Below are positions 25,001 through 34,900 of a stretch of 64,000 nucleotides of DNA, piece after piece. Origin of the DNA: Acanthaster planci (lineage: Eukaryota > Echinodermata > Asteroidea > Valvatida > Acanthasteridae); assembly GCF_001949145.1 (NCBI RefSeq), contig NW_019091431.1, positions 1,595,030 through 1,659,029 of the forward strand, in the 5' to 3' direction. The position numbers and the translations under genes are program-made. The stretch's first letter is position 1, and every line of letters starts with the position of its first letter. The notes under the pieces were generated by a model. It was not told the DNA's origin and did no database searches. It worked only from the letters and a program-made list of their open reading frames with translations.

Positions 25001-27569
25001 AATGATGTCCAATTTGCAATGAGCAGCCCGTGTGTGGTTTGCATTTTATTACTTGCTGTCTGACGCTGAATGAGCACAGTTTTGTTTCACTTTATTAGAG
25101 CAAGGCTGAACTAATTACAGGTTTGAAAGCACCGTATAAAATATTAAAGGAATGTTAATTTGTACTATACCGGTACATGTATGTACATGTAAAATGAAGG
25201 ATTACCATGGTTACAGGAAGAGAGTGTGTAAATTAAAAACAGAATTGGACACAATAATCGAACGTCAACCCGCAGAGGTAATCTTGCATATGGTGATTCA
25301 ATTTATAGAGAATCAATATTGTTTCACTTTCTGTCCTCTGCGAATGCTGTTCTGTGCACTACTTGGAAAATAAAATGATATTTGTTTGGGATAAGTTTTG
25401 ATTTGGCGGATATTCGAAACATGACCCTTACCTGTAAGATAGCAACAAGGAGAAAATAGAAGTTGGCTATTCTTCTGAATTGCTCAAAGAGATTCTTCGG
25501 TAGAAATGTAATGATAGTATACTGTAAAAGAAAGCAATGAAATTATTTGTGAGAAGACTTTTATGAAAGATACAACTTCTTTTCTGAGGGTTCTTCAGAA
25601 TGTCAACTGTTAACATAAATATGAACAAATTCCAGAATAGAACAAAGCAGAGACAAGTAAAGAAAGTTGTGACATGTGGGTCATCATTGATGGAAACGAA
25701 ATGGCAGATGCATGCTCCAGTGCAGTGCACACGGGCAGTTGGTATATGACAGCTGCATGCTCTACTGTACGCATAATGGAAGCCATTTTGTTTCCAAAAT
25801 CTAAAGCTGACACTATACAGCTCTGGCTACAAGCATACAAATAAAGTACGAGTTTAATTTCTCCCAATATGTGAAGTTAACTTCAAGTAAAAACTTCAAG
25901 TAAAAACTCATTAAACCAATCTCAAGGCAAAAAAGGCAAACCACATTTTCAGCTCATCACACAGTAAAGCAATTCTACCATCCAAGAGCACATTGAAGTG
26001 GAAAAAGGTTTCTGGCAGGGAGCAAATCACAAGCATAAAGTATCATTCAACTAATGTCCATCCATATGCATTTGAAACCACGTCACAAGCATAGATTTGA
26101 GTGATGATTTAACTAATGTCCATCTGTTTGCATTTGAAACAGCGTGTTCTATCACACAACAGGAACTTCAGTGGAAGGTTTTTGACAAGATTTATTTCTA
26201 GCTTCTGGTAATTTGGTCAGGTCCATTTTCTGACTACCGGTTGATAACTCGATGTAGTGGGCCACTTAGCACTGTTTTCTGAATTCACAACTCTTACTAT
26301 GCAGTAAATCAATGGCTCATTCCTTGTACTTCAAAGAAATGTGGACATGTGTCCCCAGGTTAAATACAGTGGGACAGCTGTACTCTCCTGAAATTAATCA
26401 AAAAAATGTACAACCAGGAAATCTACTTTACAGAATTACAGGGAATCTGAATATAAAATTGCCAAACTAGTTCAGCTCACGTTAAATGTGTAATGAACTT
26501 TTCTCACAGAGCCTATAATACAAAGATTATCATTATGACTGAAACAATTCTCACAGTTCCACAATGAATAATGTCATTTTACCTTTGATGAGATGATTTG
26601 GTTGTCTGGAAATTTTTGTTGGAAGTAAACATCATCAGTTGGCGGGGGCTTGTGGTTAACAAAAATGGTTCGGTTTTCTGGAATGTCATCCTGTCTGCAC
26701 AGCTAAAAAATGAAAAAAAGCAATTTTGAGTCATTTATTTGTGTAGCTTAAGTTTGAATTTGTTACACGTAACTTTAAATTTAAAAGAGCAAAATATATT
26801 GCATCACACAAACAGATCCAGTATTATTTTATGACAGCAAATGTTGCAAATGCATCAACTGTCCACTGAACCAAATTGTAAAACAAATCCTCCAGAGCCA
26901 AGAAGGAACTTTGTTTTTTCAGTCCTGGCTCCACTTTCCTCATCATATATCATCTCAATAAAAGTAAGTCATTACAGAAATGCTGGAAAGACACGAATTC
27001 TGGACTGAGAAACATTTACCGATGTTGTTGGGTAATACAGTGCACTCAGAACATTCTCTTCACTCACCATAGACTTTGTACACAACTGCTGAAGTGGAGT
27101 CAGGATGCATCATTTTTTCCGCGAAATTTAATGGAAAATAGTTGAAACTTAAAAGAAAAATATCATCATCAATCACTGCAGTTGGTACTCAGGCCTACAT
27201 GTAGAACGGGCATCTGAAGAAAATATGGCCTTAATTCACCCCCCAAAAATGCTACAGCTTTTGTAAAAAAATAGCCACTGTTTCCTCATCTGAACTTGTG
27301 ATTAAGTGTGACAGTTTGCATGGATAGTTGGAAATTTGGCCCTACACTTTATGAAAAAAATTCAGGTGACAACAGAAATATATTTAGCGCACACGGGATA
27401 GTACAAAATCACATTGGGCCGGGGTGGGCGGCCGCGCACCAGAGATCTCCGTGTGTACAACCAGCTCTACGGTACGACAATACACACCACTTCGCCCACA
27501 AATTAGATCGCATGACAAGGAGAAGTTACTTACAAGCGTATTTGTGATTTTCCTCAGACCAGATGCCAT
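6986..27569 (-). CDS. ATP11: Class VI P4-ATPase, phospholipid flippase catalytic subunit (ATP11 family)
   Basis: Family role: with a CDC50/TMEM30 partner it moves aminophospholipids from the outer to the cytosolic leaflet of plasma and endosomal membranes. Coding exons, 5' to 3': 27534-27569, 26583-26702, 25432-25521, 21129-21209, 20249-20356, 19336-19464, 18928-19077, 18827-18839, 18633-18686, 18150-18231, 17695-17851, 17293-17374, 16902-16960, 16505-16699, 16095-16264, 15597-15739, 15126-15229, 14625-14738, 13663-13785, 13312-13460, 12991-13144, 12440-12542, 11908-12053, 11386-11445, 11068-11254, 10528-10607, 10186-10251, 9799-9902, 9618-9638, 9073-9238, 6986-7099. Phases agree throughout, giving about 1119 residues (human ATP11A about 1134). 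Visible: TM1/TM2 (exons 3-4), DGET (182-185), PISL in TM4, DKTGT with phosphorylated Asp413, KGAES (564-568), TGDK (675-678), GDGANDV (789-795) and the C-terminal transmembrane set. Wording such as [12 protein letters not shown] and [14 protein letters not shown] is ATP11 rather than ATP8. Least certain: exon 8, the end of exon 28, and the last exon. Confidence 0.95.
8597..8661. repeat. 22-bp tandem repeat, 3 copies
   Basis: The unit GGTAAGCACTGGTCAAGCTA plus two bases starts at 8597, 8619 and 8641. Each copy starts with a GGTAAG donor-like string on the plus strand, which could mislead splice predictors. Confidence 0.85.
8677..8819. mobile_element. 143-bp PIF/Harbinger-like MITE
   Basis: The ends are inverted repeats: left GGGCCTGTTTGTTTCA, right its complement, with near-complementarity continuing through about 30 bases (GGATCTGGAT). 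An ACT lies directly outside each end (8674-8676 and 8820-8822), fitting a 3-bp target duplication. GGGCCTGTTTG ends with 3-bp duplications are typical of Tourist-type Harbinger MITEs, although those prefer TWA. No coding capacity. Confidence 0.7.
11590..11905. repeat. Degenerate CCAACCCAAC minisatellite containing a gap
   Basis: Plus-strand sequence on both sides of the gap is built from CCAACCC-type units; the transcribed (minus) strand reads GGGTTGGGTTGG. The array ends only a few bases from the donor of ATP11 exon 23. The N gap at 11714-11881 is probably an unresolved part of the same array. Confidence 0.85.
12685..12880 (-). repeat. tRNA-derived SINE-like fragments, two B-box modules
   Basis: On the minus strand, GGTTCAAATCC (complement at 12806-12816) is a perfect RNA polymerase III B box. 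About 100 bases on is a second, weaker module with AGCTCTTCGTGTAGAGC (A-box/D-arm-like) followed by GGTTTACATCCC. Neither folds into an intact cloverleaf with paired acceptor ends, so these look like SINE remnants in ATP11 intron 21. Confidence 0.45.
13930..14050. repeat. Degenerate CACAAGTCCT tandem repeat
   Basis: About eight imperfect copies of CACAAGTCCTCA-type units occur within 120 bases of ATP11 intron 18. The same motif recurs, shorter, at 20725-20775 in another intron of the gene. Confidence 0.7.
18827..18839 (-). CDS. ATP11: Proposed 13-nt micro-exon of ATP11
   Basis: Without it, exon 7 (phase 0 at ACA|GTCAGG) cannot join the exon at 18633-18686, whose reading frame ([13 protein letters not shown]) needs one carried base. 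AAGATTCCCATCA, behind TTTTCATGCAG and before GTGAAA, supplies the base and yields [14 protein letters not shown]. This matches the family pattern of a short linker, then ENLLLRG. It was inferred from phase and similarity only. Confidence 0.55.
20725..20775. repeat. Short degenerate CACAAGTCC repeat
   Basis: Several imperfect copies of the motif also seen at 13930-14050, here in ATP11 intron 4. Probably a dispersed simple-repeat family. Confidence 0.5.
21491..21731 (+). mobile_element. 241-bp non-autonomous DNA element (copy 1)
   Basis: Terminal inverted repeats of about 24 bases begin GGGTCATTCTATAAATT. ATAT flanks both ends (21487-21490 and 21732-21735), suggesting a 4-bp target duplication. 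A clearly related copy lies at 36691-36934. A GGG terminus with 4-bp duplications would fit Sola2-like or other 4-bp-duplicating superfamilies; the superfamily is not settled. It lies in ATP11 intron 3. Confidence 0.75.
21947..22215. mobile_element. Degraded hAT-like inverted-repeat element
   Basis: The left end reads CATGGGTGTTGCCAGG followed by a T run and G-rich tract. The right end has GGGGGCAAGCATCCCTCCCC and then CTGGCC. This resembles the CAGGGGCGTAGCCAGG termini of hAT-type MITEs common in marine invertebrates. The target duplication was not identified. Confidence 0.4.
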
Positions 27570-27919
27570 CTTGGTTGATTTAGCCGGCACCTAGTCCTTT
27601 ATCCACTGTGTATCATCATTTTGCAACGAATTTGAGCTTAGATTCCGGAAGAGAATCGAGGAAGTTGCAGTTCACTCTCTCACCTTCGACTTCGTTGCTA
27701 GAAAAATTGCCGGTCACTTTCTTGTGCTGTTACGTTACCGTATATCGACATATTATTCTGTGTATACAATGTGTATGTTCGGTATATGCGTACATGTACA
27801 TGATACGGGGCCATCACTACGTTACTGTTTATACGCTGAATATGTTAAGTGGCCCGTGATCTAGCACAACATGGCCGGGCACACTGGAGACATTTGACCT
27901 TAATCTAACAAACAAACAC

Positions 27920-27997
27920 ATGGCGCCAAAAAGAAATCAGGATTTGATCACTGTGCGACTTTCGGACGACTTTCCCTCGAATTCTCACGGTATTTAG
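27920..27997 (+). other. Small upstream ORF, 25 codons, in the divergent region
   Basis: ACACATGG gives a good initiation context, and the frame reads MAPKRNQDLITVRLSDDF and onward to TAG. It could be an upstream ORF in a TUBGCP3 leader, or chance. Confidence 0.3.
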
Positions 27998-28439
27998 TTC
28001 ATTTTTATTAGAATCATAGTTCTTCGGTTTATGTTTATAGATTTTGTTCGGTAACCTTATTTCAGAAATAGTCGAATCTCCGGTAATTTCCTGTGTAAAA
28101 TGTAGGTTTACTTTACTTTCTTGGCATCACCTTGGCATGAGACTTTAGCGAAAGGACGTGTAATTCCGACACTAAGTTAACTGATTTTAAAAATGAAATA
28201 AAAATCATTGACTAACGTAACAGGAGAGAATAAGGTAATTGCTTTCTATTTCTACTGCTTGTTGATCTTCTTTCATTCAGTCTCATGTAGACCATGATCT
28301 CAGAATTTATTTAAAAACAATCTTGCAGGAGTATGAATCTAGCAAAAAGGAAAAGAAAACTTGTATGGAAAGTAAACATGCAATCTGATTGAGAAAATAG
28401 AGATTATGAAGAAGGAAAAAAAGGAGAAAAATTTCAATG

Positions 28440-28525
28440 GGAATTGGGATCGAACCTAGTATATGCGCATTACACAGCAATCTGCGTAATGGCTGTGCTA
28501 TCGCAGTGCCACAGTAGTATTGGGA
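28440..28525 (-). repeat. tRNA-derived (SINE-like) fragment
   Basis: The minus strand has GGTTCGATCCC, a perfect B box, preceded by TGGCACTGCGATAGCAC (A-box and D-arm-like) and a possible anticodon stem TTACGCA/TGTGTAA. The 5' and 3' ends do not pair as an acceptor stem, so it is probably not a functional tRNA. It sits between the ATP11 and TUBGCP3 starts. Confidence 0.5.
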
Positions 28526-28938
28526 AATTAGAACCTTATACAGAATACAATGATGATTTTGCACAACTGTAAATATAGAATTTGAACTTGCATTACGTTT
28601 ACCATAAAAATAGCTATGACGTTAAATTTTAGGCCCTAAAAATTAATAATAGTAATACTAGGCTACTTTCGGCTTTTGTTCAGATTTTTACTCACAATAA
28701 AAGTTGTTTTGTACACCTGCTCTGTCGGAACCTTTTAAATTAGATTTGAGCTATTTGCTAGCTGTTTTCAGCTTTTTCATTTGTGACCACCCAGTTCCAC
28801 TATACTGTTTTATCTTGGTACGGATGCCATGTCAGTAAATCAAGCACCATTTGTCAATTCGTCAGCTGCATGTTGCAGTTTGTGGTGTTGTCATTTAAGA
28901 TTTCTTGAGTCACTTACAGACTTGATCTTCATGTCACC

Positions 28939-31900
28939 ATGGCGTCGGGTGCCTCAGGCCCCAGCAATCCCCAAACACTGCTCCTGAAGCTGGTCAGGCA
29001 TATGCTGGCAAAACCAAAAGGTAAGTAGAGTGTTTCTCATTGTAATTGGAGATGTTATAACCAGCTCAAACCTAGCCTAAGAGTGTAGTATTTTTATGTC
29101 AGACATTCAATGACTTGCCAGCTCCCAGAGCTGCACATTGTGGCCGGACAGGAAAGTGTATGCACCACCACTGTCTGTTCCAGTGTTTGCATAAAAGTTG
29201 GGATTTTGAAGGAATAAATGGCCTTAAAATTGACAAAAACTGATATTTGCCAGTGACTTGAAGGCCAGTCTATCCTGGTCTTGGGAGAAAGAGGGAAAGA
29301 AATAATGGAGTAATTGCAGAATACCCCACCACTCCAAAAATAGACCCCTGGGTACGGGGTGAAAATCCCCATGAGATCAGTGTGACAATTTGACCTCATA
29401 GCTGGCTACGAGGTTGACCATGCAAGGTGGCGGGGTGTTCTGCAATTTAGCTAAACTAATGTGCCATTCAGACATGTGACACTATTTATATTACGCATTC
29501 AGCCGCTTAGGATTTGCTAATAATTTGTATTTAATTTCTCCTGTTTCAGATGAAGATGTTACTGCACAATACCAGTATGCCCTCCGAGTAATTAGCAGGT
29601 AAATAGAAGACAATCAAATCAATTAAATTATACACTCAAATCTAAGAAAATATGGTGATATACCCAATTTCAAACTCATATGATATTGCTGAGTAGGGCA
29701 TAAGCCTCTTAACATAGTCTTTATAAAGATAGACAGCACTGTTTTCTCTACTGAGATTCATTTGTTTTGTTTGTAGCAATTTTACCCCATCAGTCGAAGG
29801 AGATGAGTTTCAGGTGTCTCAGCGAATTCAAAGAAAATGTAAGCATAACAAAATATGTTCCCCCTCTTCAAATTGCGTGAAATGCACATGATAAAAGTTC
29901 CAAGTACCGTCCTAAAATGTGTCCTTAAATTGAAGTTTTCATGAGCATTTTTCTTTGACATATCACGACTGCTGATGATTTCAACCACTTCCAAGAAAAA
30001 CATTGTTTTTCTTGCAGTGGCCAGACAAGGAAGAGAGGCTGATGCTGCCCGATTTGCAGAGCTCTGCAGGAAACTTCAGTCTCAGGTAGGGGGACATTGT
30101 TCAGATCCTTTCTTTTAGGGCCATTTTTAATACGAATTAGATTGCTGTAGTTCTTTTGTGTCAACCCTGAAAGCAAAGAAGGAACTCTCAGAAGAGCAAA
30201 TCACAAACATTTGTGCAGGGAAATGATTGTGTATTAACCCTAACCCTCCTCAGTCCTCCAACGGGTGAAGGATTGAGGAGGGTTAGGGTTAATGTTGTCA
30301 GGGACCNNNNNNNNNNNNNNNNNNNNNNNNNNNNNNNNNNNNNNNNNNNNNNNNNNNNNNNNNNNNNNNNNNNNNNNNNNNNNNNNNNNNNNNNNNNNNN
30401 NNNNNNNNNNNNNNNNNNNNNNNNNNNNNNNNNNNNNNNNNNNNNNNNNNNNNNNNNNNNNNNNNNNNNNNNNNNNNNNNNNNNNNNNNNNNNNNNNNNN
30501 NNNNNNNNNNNNNNNNNNNNNNNNNNNNNNNNNNNNNNNNNNNNNNNNNNNNNNNNNNNNNNNNNNNNNNNNNNNNNNNNNNNNNNNNNNNNNNNNNNNN
30601 NNNNNNNNNNNNNNNNNNNNNNNNNNNNNNNNNNNNNNNNNNNNNNNNNNNNNNNNNNNNNNNNNNNNNNNNNNNNNNNNNNNNNNNNNNNNNNNNNNNN
30701 NNNNNNNNNNNNNNNNNNNNNNNNNNNNNNNNNNNNNNNNNNNNNNNNNNNNNNNNNNNNNNNNNNNNNNNNNNNNNNNNNNNNNNNNNNNNNNNNNNNN
30801 NNNNNNNNNNNNNNNNNNNNNNNNNNNNNNNNNNNNNNNNNNNNNNNNNNNNNNNNNNNNNNNNNNNNNNNNNNNNNNNNNNNNNNNNNNNNNNNNNNNN
30901 NNNNNNNNNNNNNNNNNNNNNNNNNNNNNNNNNNNNNNNNNNNNNNNNNNNNNNNNNNNNNNNNNNNNNNNNNNNNNNNNNNNNNNNNNNNNNNNNNNNN
31001 NNNNNNNNNNNNNNNNNNNNNNNNNNNNNNNNNNNNNNNNNNNNNNNNNNNNNNNNNNNNNNNNNNNNNNNNNNNNNNNNNNNNNNNNNNNNNNNNNNNN
31101 NNNNNNNNNNNNNNNNNNNNNNNNNNNNNNNNNNNNNNNNNNNNNNNNNNNNNNNNNNNNNNNNNNNNNNNNNNNNNNNNNNNNNNNNNNNNNNNNNNNN
31201 NNNNNNNNNNNNNNNNNNNNNNNNNNNNNNNNNNNNNNNNNNNNNNNNNNNACAACGTGAGTGCAGATAAGTCTTTGGAGTAAGTATTTTCAATCAAAAG
31301 ATGCAATCATGTCTCTTGTTTCTTTCTTTTGTATTGCAGAATTTGCTCCAGAATCGATGGGCCGTTATGTACCTCCTCATGTCACTTAGCAATGACAAAA
31401 AATCGGCAAGAAGTAGGGTGGGTTTGTTTTTTCAGTTGTCTTGTGATTTCTCTTGGATGGAGTTATTTTCCAATATTCAGGATTTTAAGCCAAACTGATC
31501 ATTGTCTTCTTGCATCTCGTCAGCCGTGACCAAGAACAGGTTCACCTGACCATTGCGTTCTGTTGGTACCTGTTACATAATACCCTTGTGCAGTTTGTAG
31601 CTCTCTGTCATTGTCCTCACATTGTCCAAGTTAAGGTCTCTACTGCCAGCAAACAAGTCCAGCCCAGACCAAGGTATTCACTGAAGAAATCTTGACCAGA
31701 GTCTTTTTGTGTTCCCCATTCTGAAATCACCTAACTCTTGTCAGGTGGCTGAAGGGGCAGCCATATTTGGTGGAGGGTTGCCCCGCATGGCGACCTCCAC
31801 GCCGTTTGAGTCAAGACCGATGAGTCGTCAGCCAACGCCCCCTGACCACACCCTCAGCATGATGCAAGAGCGATCACACAGCAGTGGAATAGGTAAGCAC

Positions 31901-34900
31901 AATAGGATAATTCTGTCCCGGAGTCTGCTTTTCCAATGATTGGTTTTAACCCCTTCTCACCGGGAAGCGGTAAGAGCCGCTGTAAAAATTGAGATCCCTC
32001 AGCTTGCTTTTCAGCTATTATTCTCGGCCCACGCTTGAGCGAACACAGTGAAAGAAGGCAGACCCTGGCTCTTGTATATATGGTGATTGGCCTTTGTGTA
32101 TTGCCTAGAAATGAAAAGGCCGAATTTGCATCATAATCACCAGTAGCACAGCACACAAGGCCACAAACTGAGAATTTGCAGTTTGGCAGGTGGCCCTCGT
32201 GGTCAAGCGAGGCTTGAATTCTTCGAGTCGGCTTTCAGAAAAAAGTCCTGGCGTCAAGGGGTTAAATGAAAATTAATAAACATGTAGTCCCTCAATGCAC
32301 AAAATGATTTCTATAAATTTTAGCTCCCTTTCTACAGTAGTCTCTAGGTTTTGATACTTGAAGAAAAAATTTTTTGGAGTTGCTGACTGAAAAAGTTCAA
32401 CTTTCTGGCTGTAGGTGACACGCACCTTTATTAAGCCCAGCACTGTAGTAAAGTTATTGTGTGTCGTCAACTACAAGTTATTATGTCAATGGCATGAAAA
32501 ATACAGACTCTTTGAAGAGTCAATCTTTATTGTTTATATCTGGTTATTGTTCTGACGCTTTGTTTTATTTTTCACTGACAGGAAGTACCCTGAGCAGTAT
32601 ATCTGGTCATGGGCAGACTGTGTCGTTGACAAGGTAAATGGACTTTCATTTTGAATAAAAAAGGCATTTGACATAATACCGAGGCTTTCAGAAATGTCTA
32701 CTTTGTTTACGGCTCACATCCACAGTAACTTCAATACTCCCAGAGACATGTACACCCCAGCTGGTGACACACAGCCAGTCAGCGCACGCCTCGCCCGCAT
32801 GCTGATTGGCGACAGCGCCAAGCATCAGACCTACACGGTCCCACCAGCTCACCGTCAGGCCAGGATGACCCCTGCAGTGACCTTTGCACTAAGTGCCAGA
32901 GATGCAACAGATAACAGTAAGAAACTTGCCTGGTATTTGTGTAACCAACCCCCCCGTTTCCATGATAATGTGTTCAAGTTTGCCAATGTCCATTTCTCAA
33001 AGGCACCTGTTGCCATGATAATGTGCTCAGTTTTGTCAATGTCTATTTCTCAAAGGCACCTGTTTCCATGACAATGTGTTCAGTTTTGCCAATGTCCATT
33101 TTCAAAAGATACGTGTCTTCAGCGAATAAAATGAAAGTCTGCTCATCACAGTTACTTGTATTTTGATGTTTACTGAAAGAAACCTTGGTCTTTCCTGGTC
33201 TTTTGCTGTGTTGAATACTATAAGCGCAGCTATCAGTCCTTTACAAATTTACAAATAGAGTTCCGCTTAATTAATATCGCAAGCTTGCAATTTTTAGTTA
33301 AATGCTCAGTTTGTTGAAGATATATTTGTCAGTGAGTCAGCCCATACATTCAGTTATAATTACTGAAGTCAGGGAGTAAAAAATAAGGGAAAATATTTAT
33401 GTAATCACAAAAAGTTTAAATTAGTTTGCATTGGCTAGGGGCATTCTTTAGTGGTTTTTTTGGTCTTGTTTCATACTGATCTACAGTTTTCATTAGTTTT
33501 GATTGAAGAGTAGATCAGATATGGCATCTAGTCTGTCATGTCTTTGTATTTGTCTTTCCATAGCTGCCTCCGAGGTCCCCGAAGCCTCCCTGGTGAGGGA
33601 TCTGATCTATGTCTTTCAAGGGGTAGATGGTCAGTACATTCGATACCATCCAGCAGAAGATGCATTCTGTGTTGACCACCAGGTCAGTGACCATGACTGG
33701 CTAAATAGCACCTTGATAGATGGTATAAATCCTTGACGTATCTGTTAGTTGCCGTCCATGTCTGTGAAGCTGTAAAGATTTTAAGCCTCAATTTTGGATT
33801 TTCGCTCTGCCCAACATGTATATTGTATACTCAGTACTCGGGTGGGACTTGAACCCATGACTTCCTGCATGCAAGTGCAGACATATTAACCACTCGACCA
33901 CCAAGCTTGCCAGTTTCAGCTGGCTGGTTTGAGTCAGATGTAGCAGCAGGTACCACGAACAGCTATTTCAAAGGATGGATTTTAGCAGGGCAAAAATCCA
34001 AAATTGATTAACATCTCCCCGGTGCAAATCCATCCTTGGAAATAGATTTTAAACCTCTCAGTTGGGAATAAGTTGAGAGAACAAGTTCCAGATTGTTAGA
34101 GAACAGGTAATTAGGTATTCTGAAAACCAAGGCACTAACATTTAACACTACAGTGCCTTCTCTTTTCAGTATTTGTGCATTTATACATAACATAATTTAC
34201 ACAGTGCAGTTGGATAAGCCCTAGCATTCTTTGGTAAACTCTTTGGTCAACTGCAGAGTTGTGAGCAGTTACAAGAGATTGTAATCAACTGTTTTTCCCC
34301 TCAAAAAGCAAATAACCTGCTCTGTTTTGTTGCCCTGTTATGAAGGCTGGTGTCTCCAAGCCAACCAGGGATCTGGTCCACAAACTGGCCGAGCTAGGCT
34401 GGCTGTTCCTGAGGGTGCGGAAGTACATCGACTCACGCAGCCGAGACAACGCCATGGGCATTGTGGGACAGGTAAAGAGCAACTGCCTGGCCACAGTCTA
34501 AATAGAAATTATTTCTGTGCCAGATTTGACAAAATTGAACTTCATCTCGGTAATATACTCCTCTGTTAATCTGATTTCCACAGAGTTTCTGTGCAGCCTT
34601 GCAGCAGGAGTTGACCGAGTACTATCGCTTGTTGGCAGTACTGGAGGCTCAGGTAAAATATCATTTTCTCTTCCATGTGTCCTAATTTCTTATCCGTTTG
34701 TTTCCTAATTATGCATGGAAGCCTAACATTTGCTGCCATTTGCTCTCAGAAAGTTAAAGCCAACCACTCTACTGAACATAAGATGCCTTAAAACTCCATA
34801 TCTTTTACTGGGCAGCAGTGATCTTGTCCAGAAATTGTCAACTGTCAAATCGCTTAAACATTTTGCTTTCAGCAACAACAGCAAGAGCAGGATCCCGGGC

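Larger units (their letters stand above)
27570..28938. promoter_or_regulatory. Shared divergent upstream region of ATP11 and TUBGCP3
   Basis: The 1369 bases between two start codons that face away from each other must contain both 5' UTRs and promoters. A TTTGGCGCC-type E2F-like site (minus strand, near 27921-27930) and a tRNA-like fragment (28440-28525) are visible. No convincing TATA box was seen. A single bidirectional promoter is inference. Confidence 0.6.

Noticed and set aside
28440-28525. Functional tRNA gene
   Set aside because: A perfect B box is present, but the ends do not pair as an acceptor stem; treated as tRNA-derived repeat.
30188-31306. Long open frames through the N gap
   Set aside because: They are open only because Ns were read as unknown residues; real exons 4 and 5 of TUBGCP3 flank the gap.
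33838-33909. Functional tRNA-Ser/Leu gene
   Set aside because: A and B boxes and a T arm are visible, but there is no matching acceptor stem and it lies antisense within an intron.
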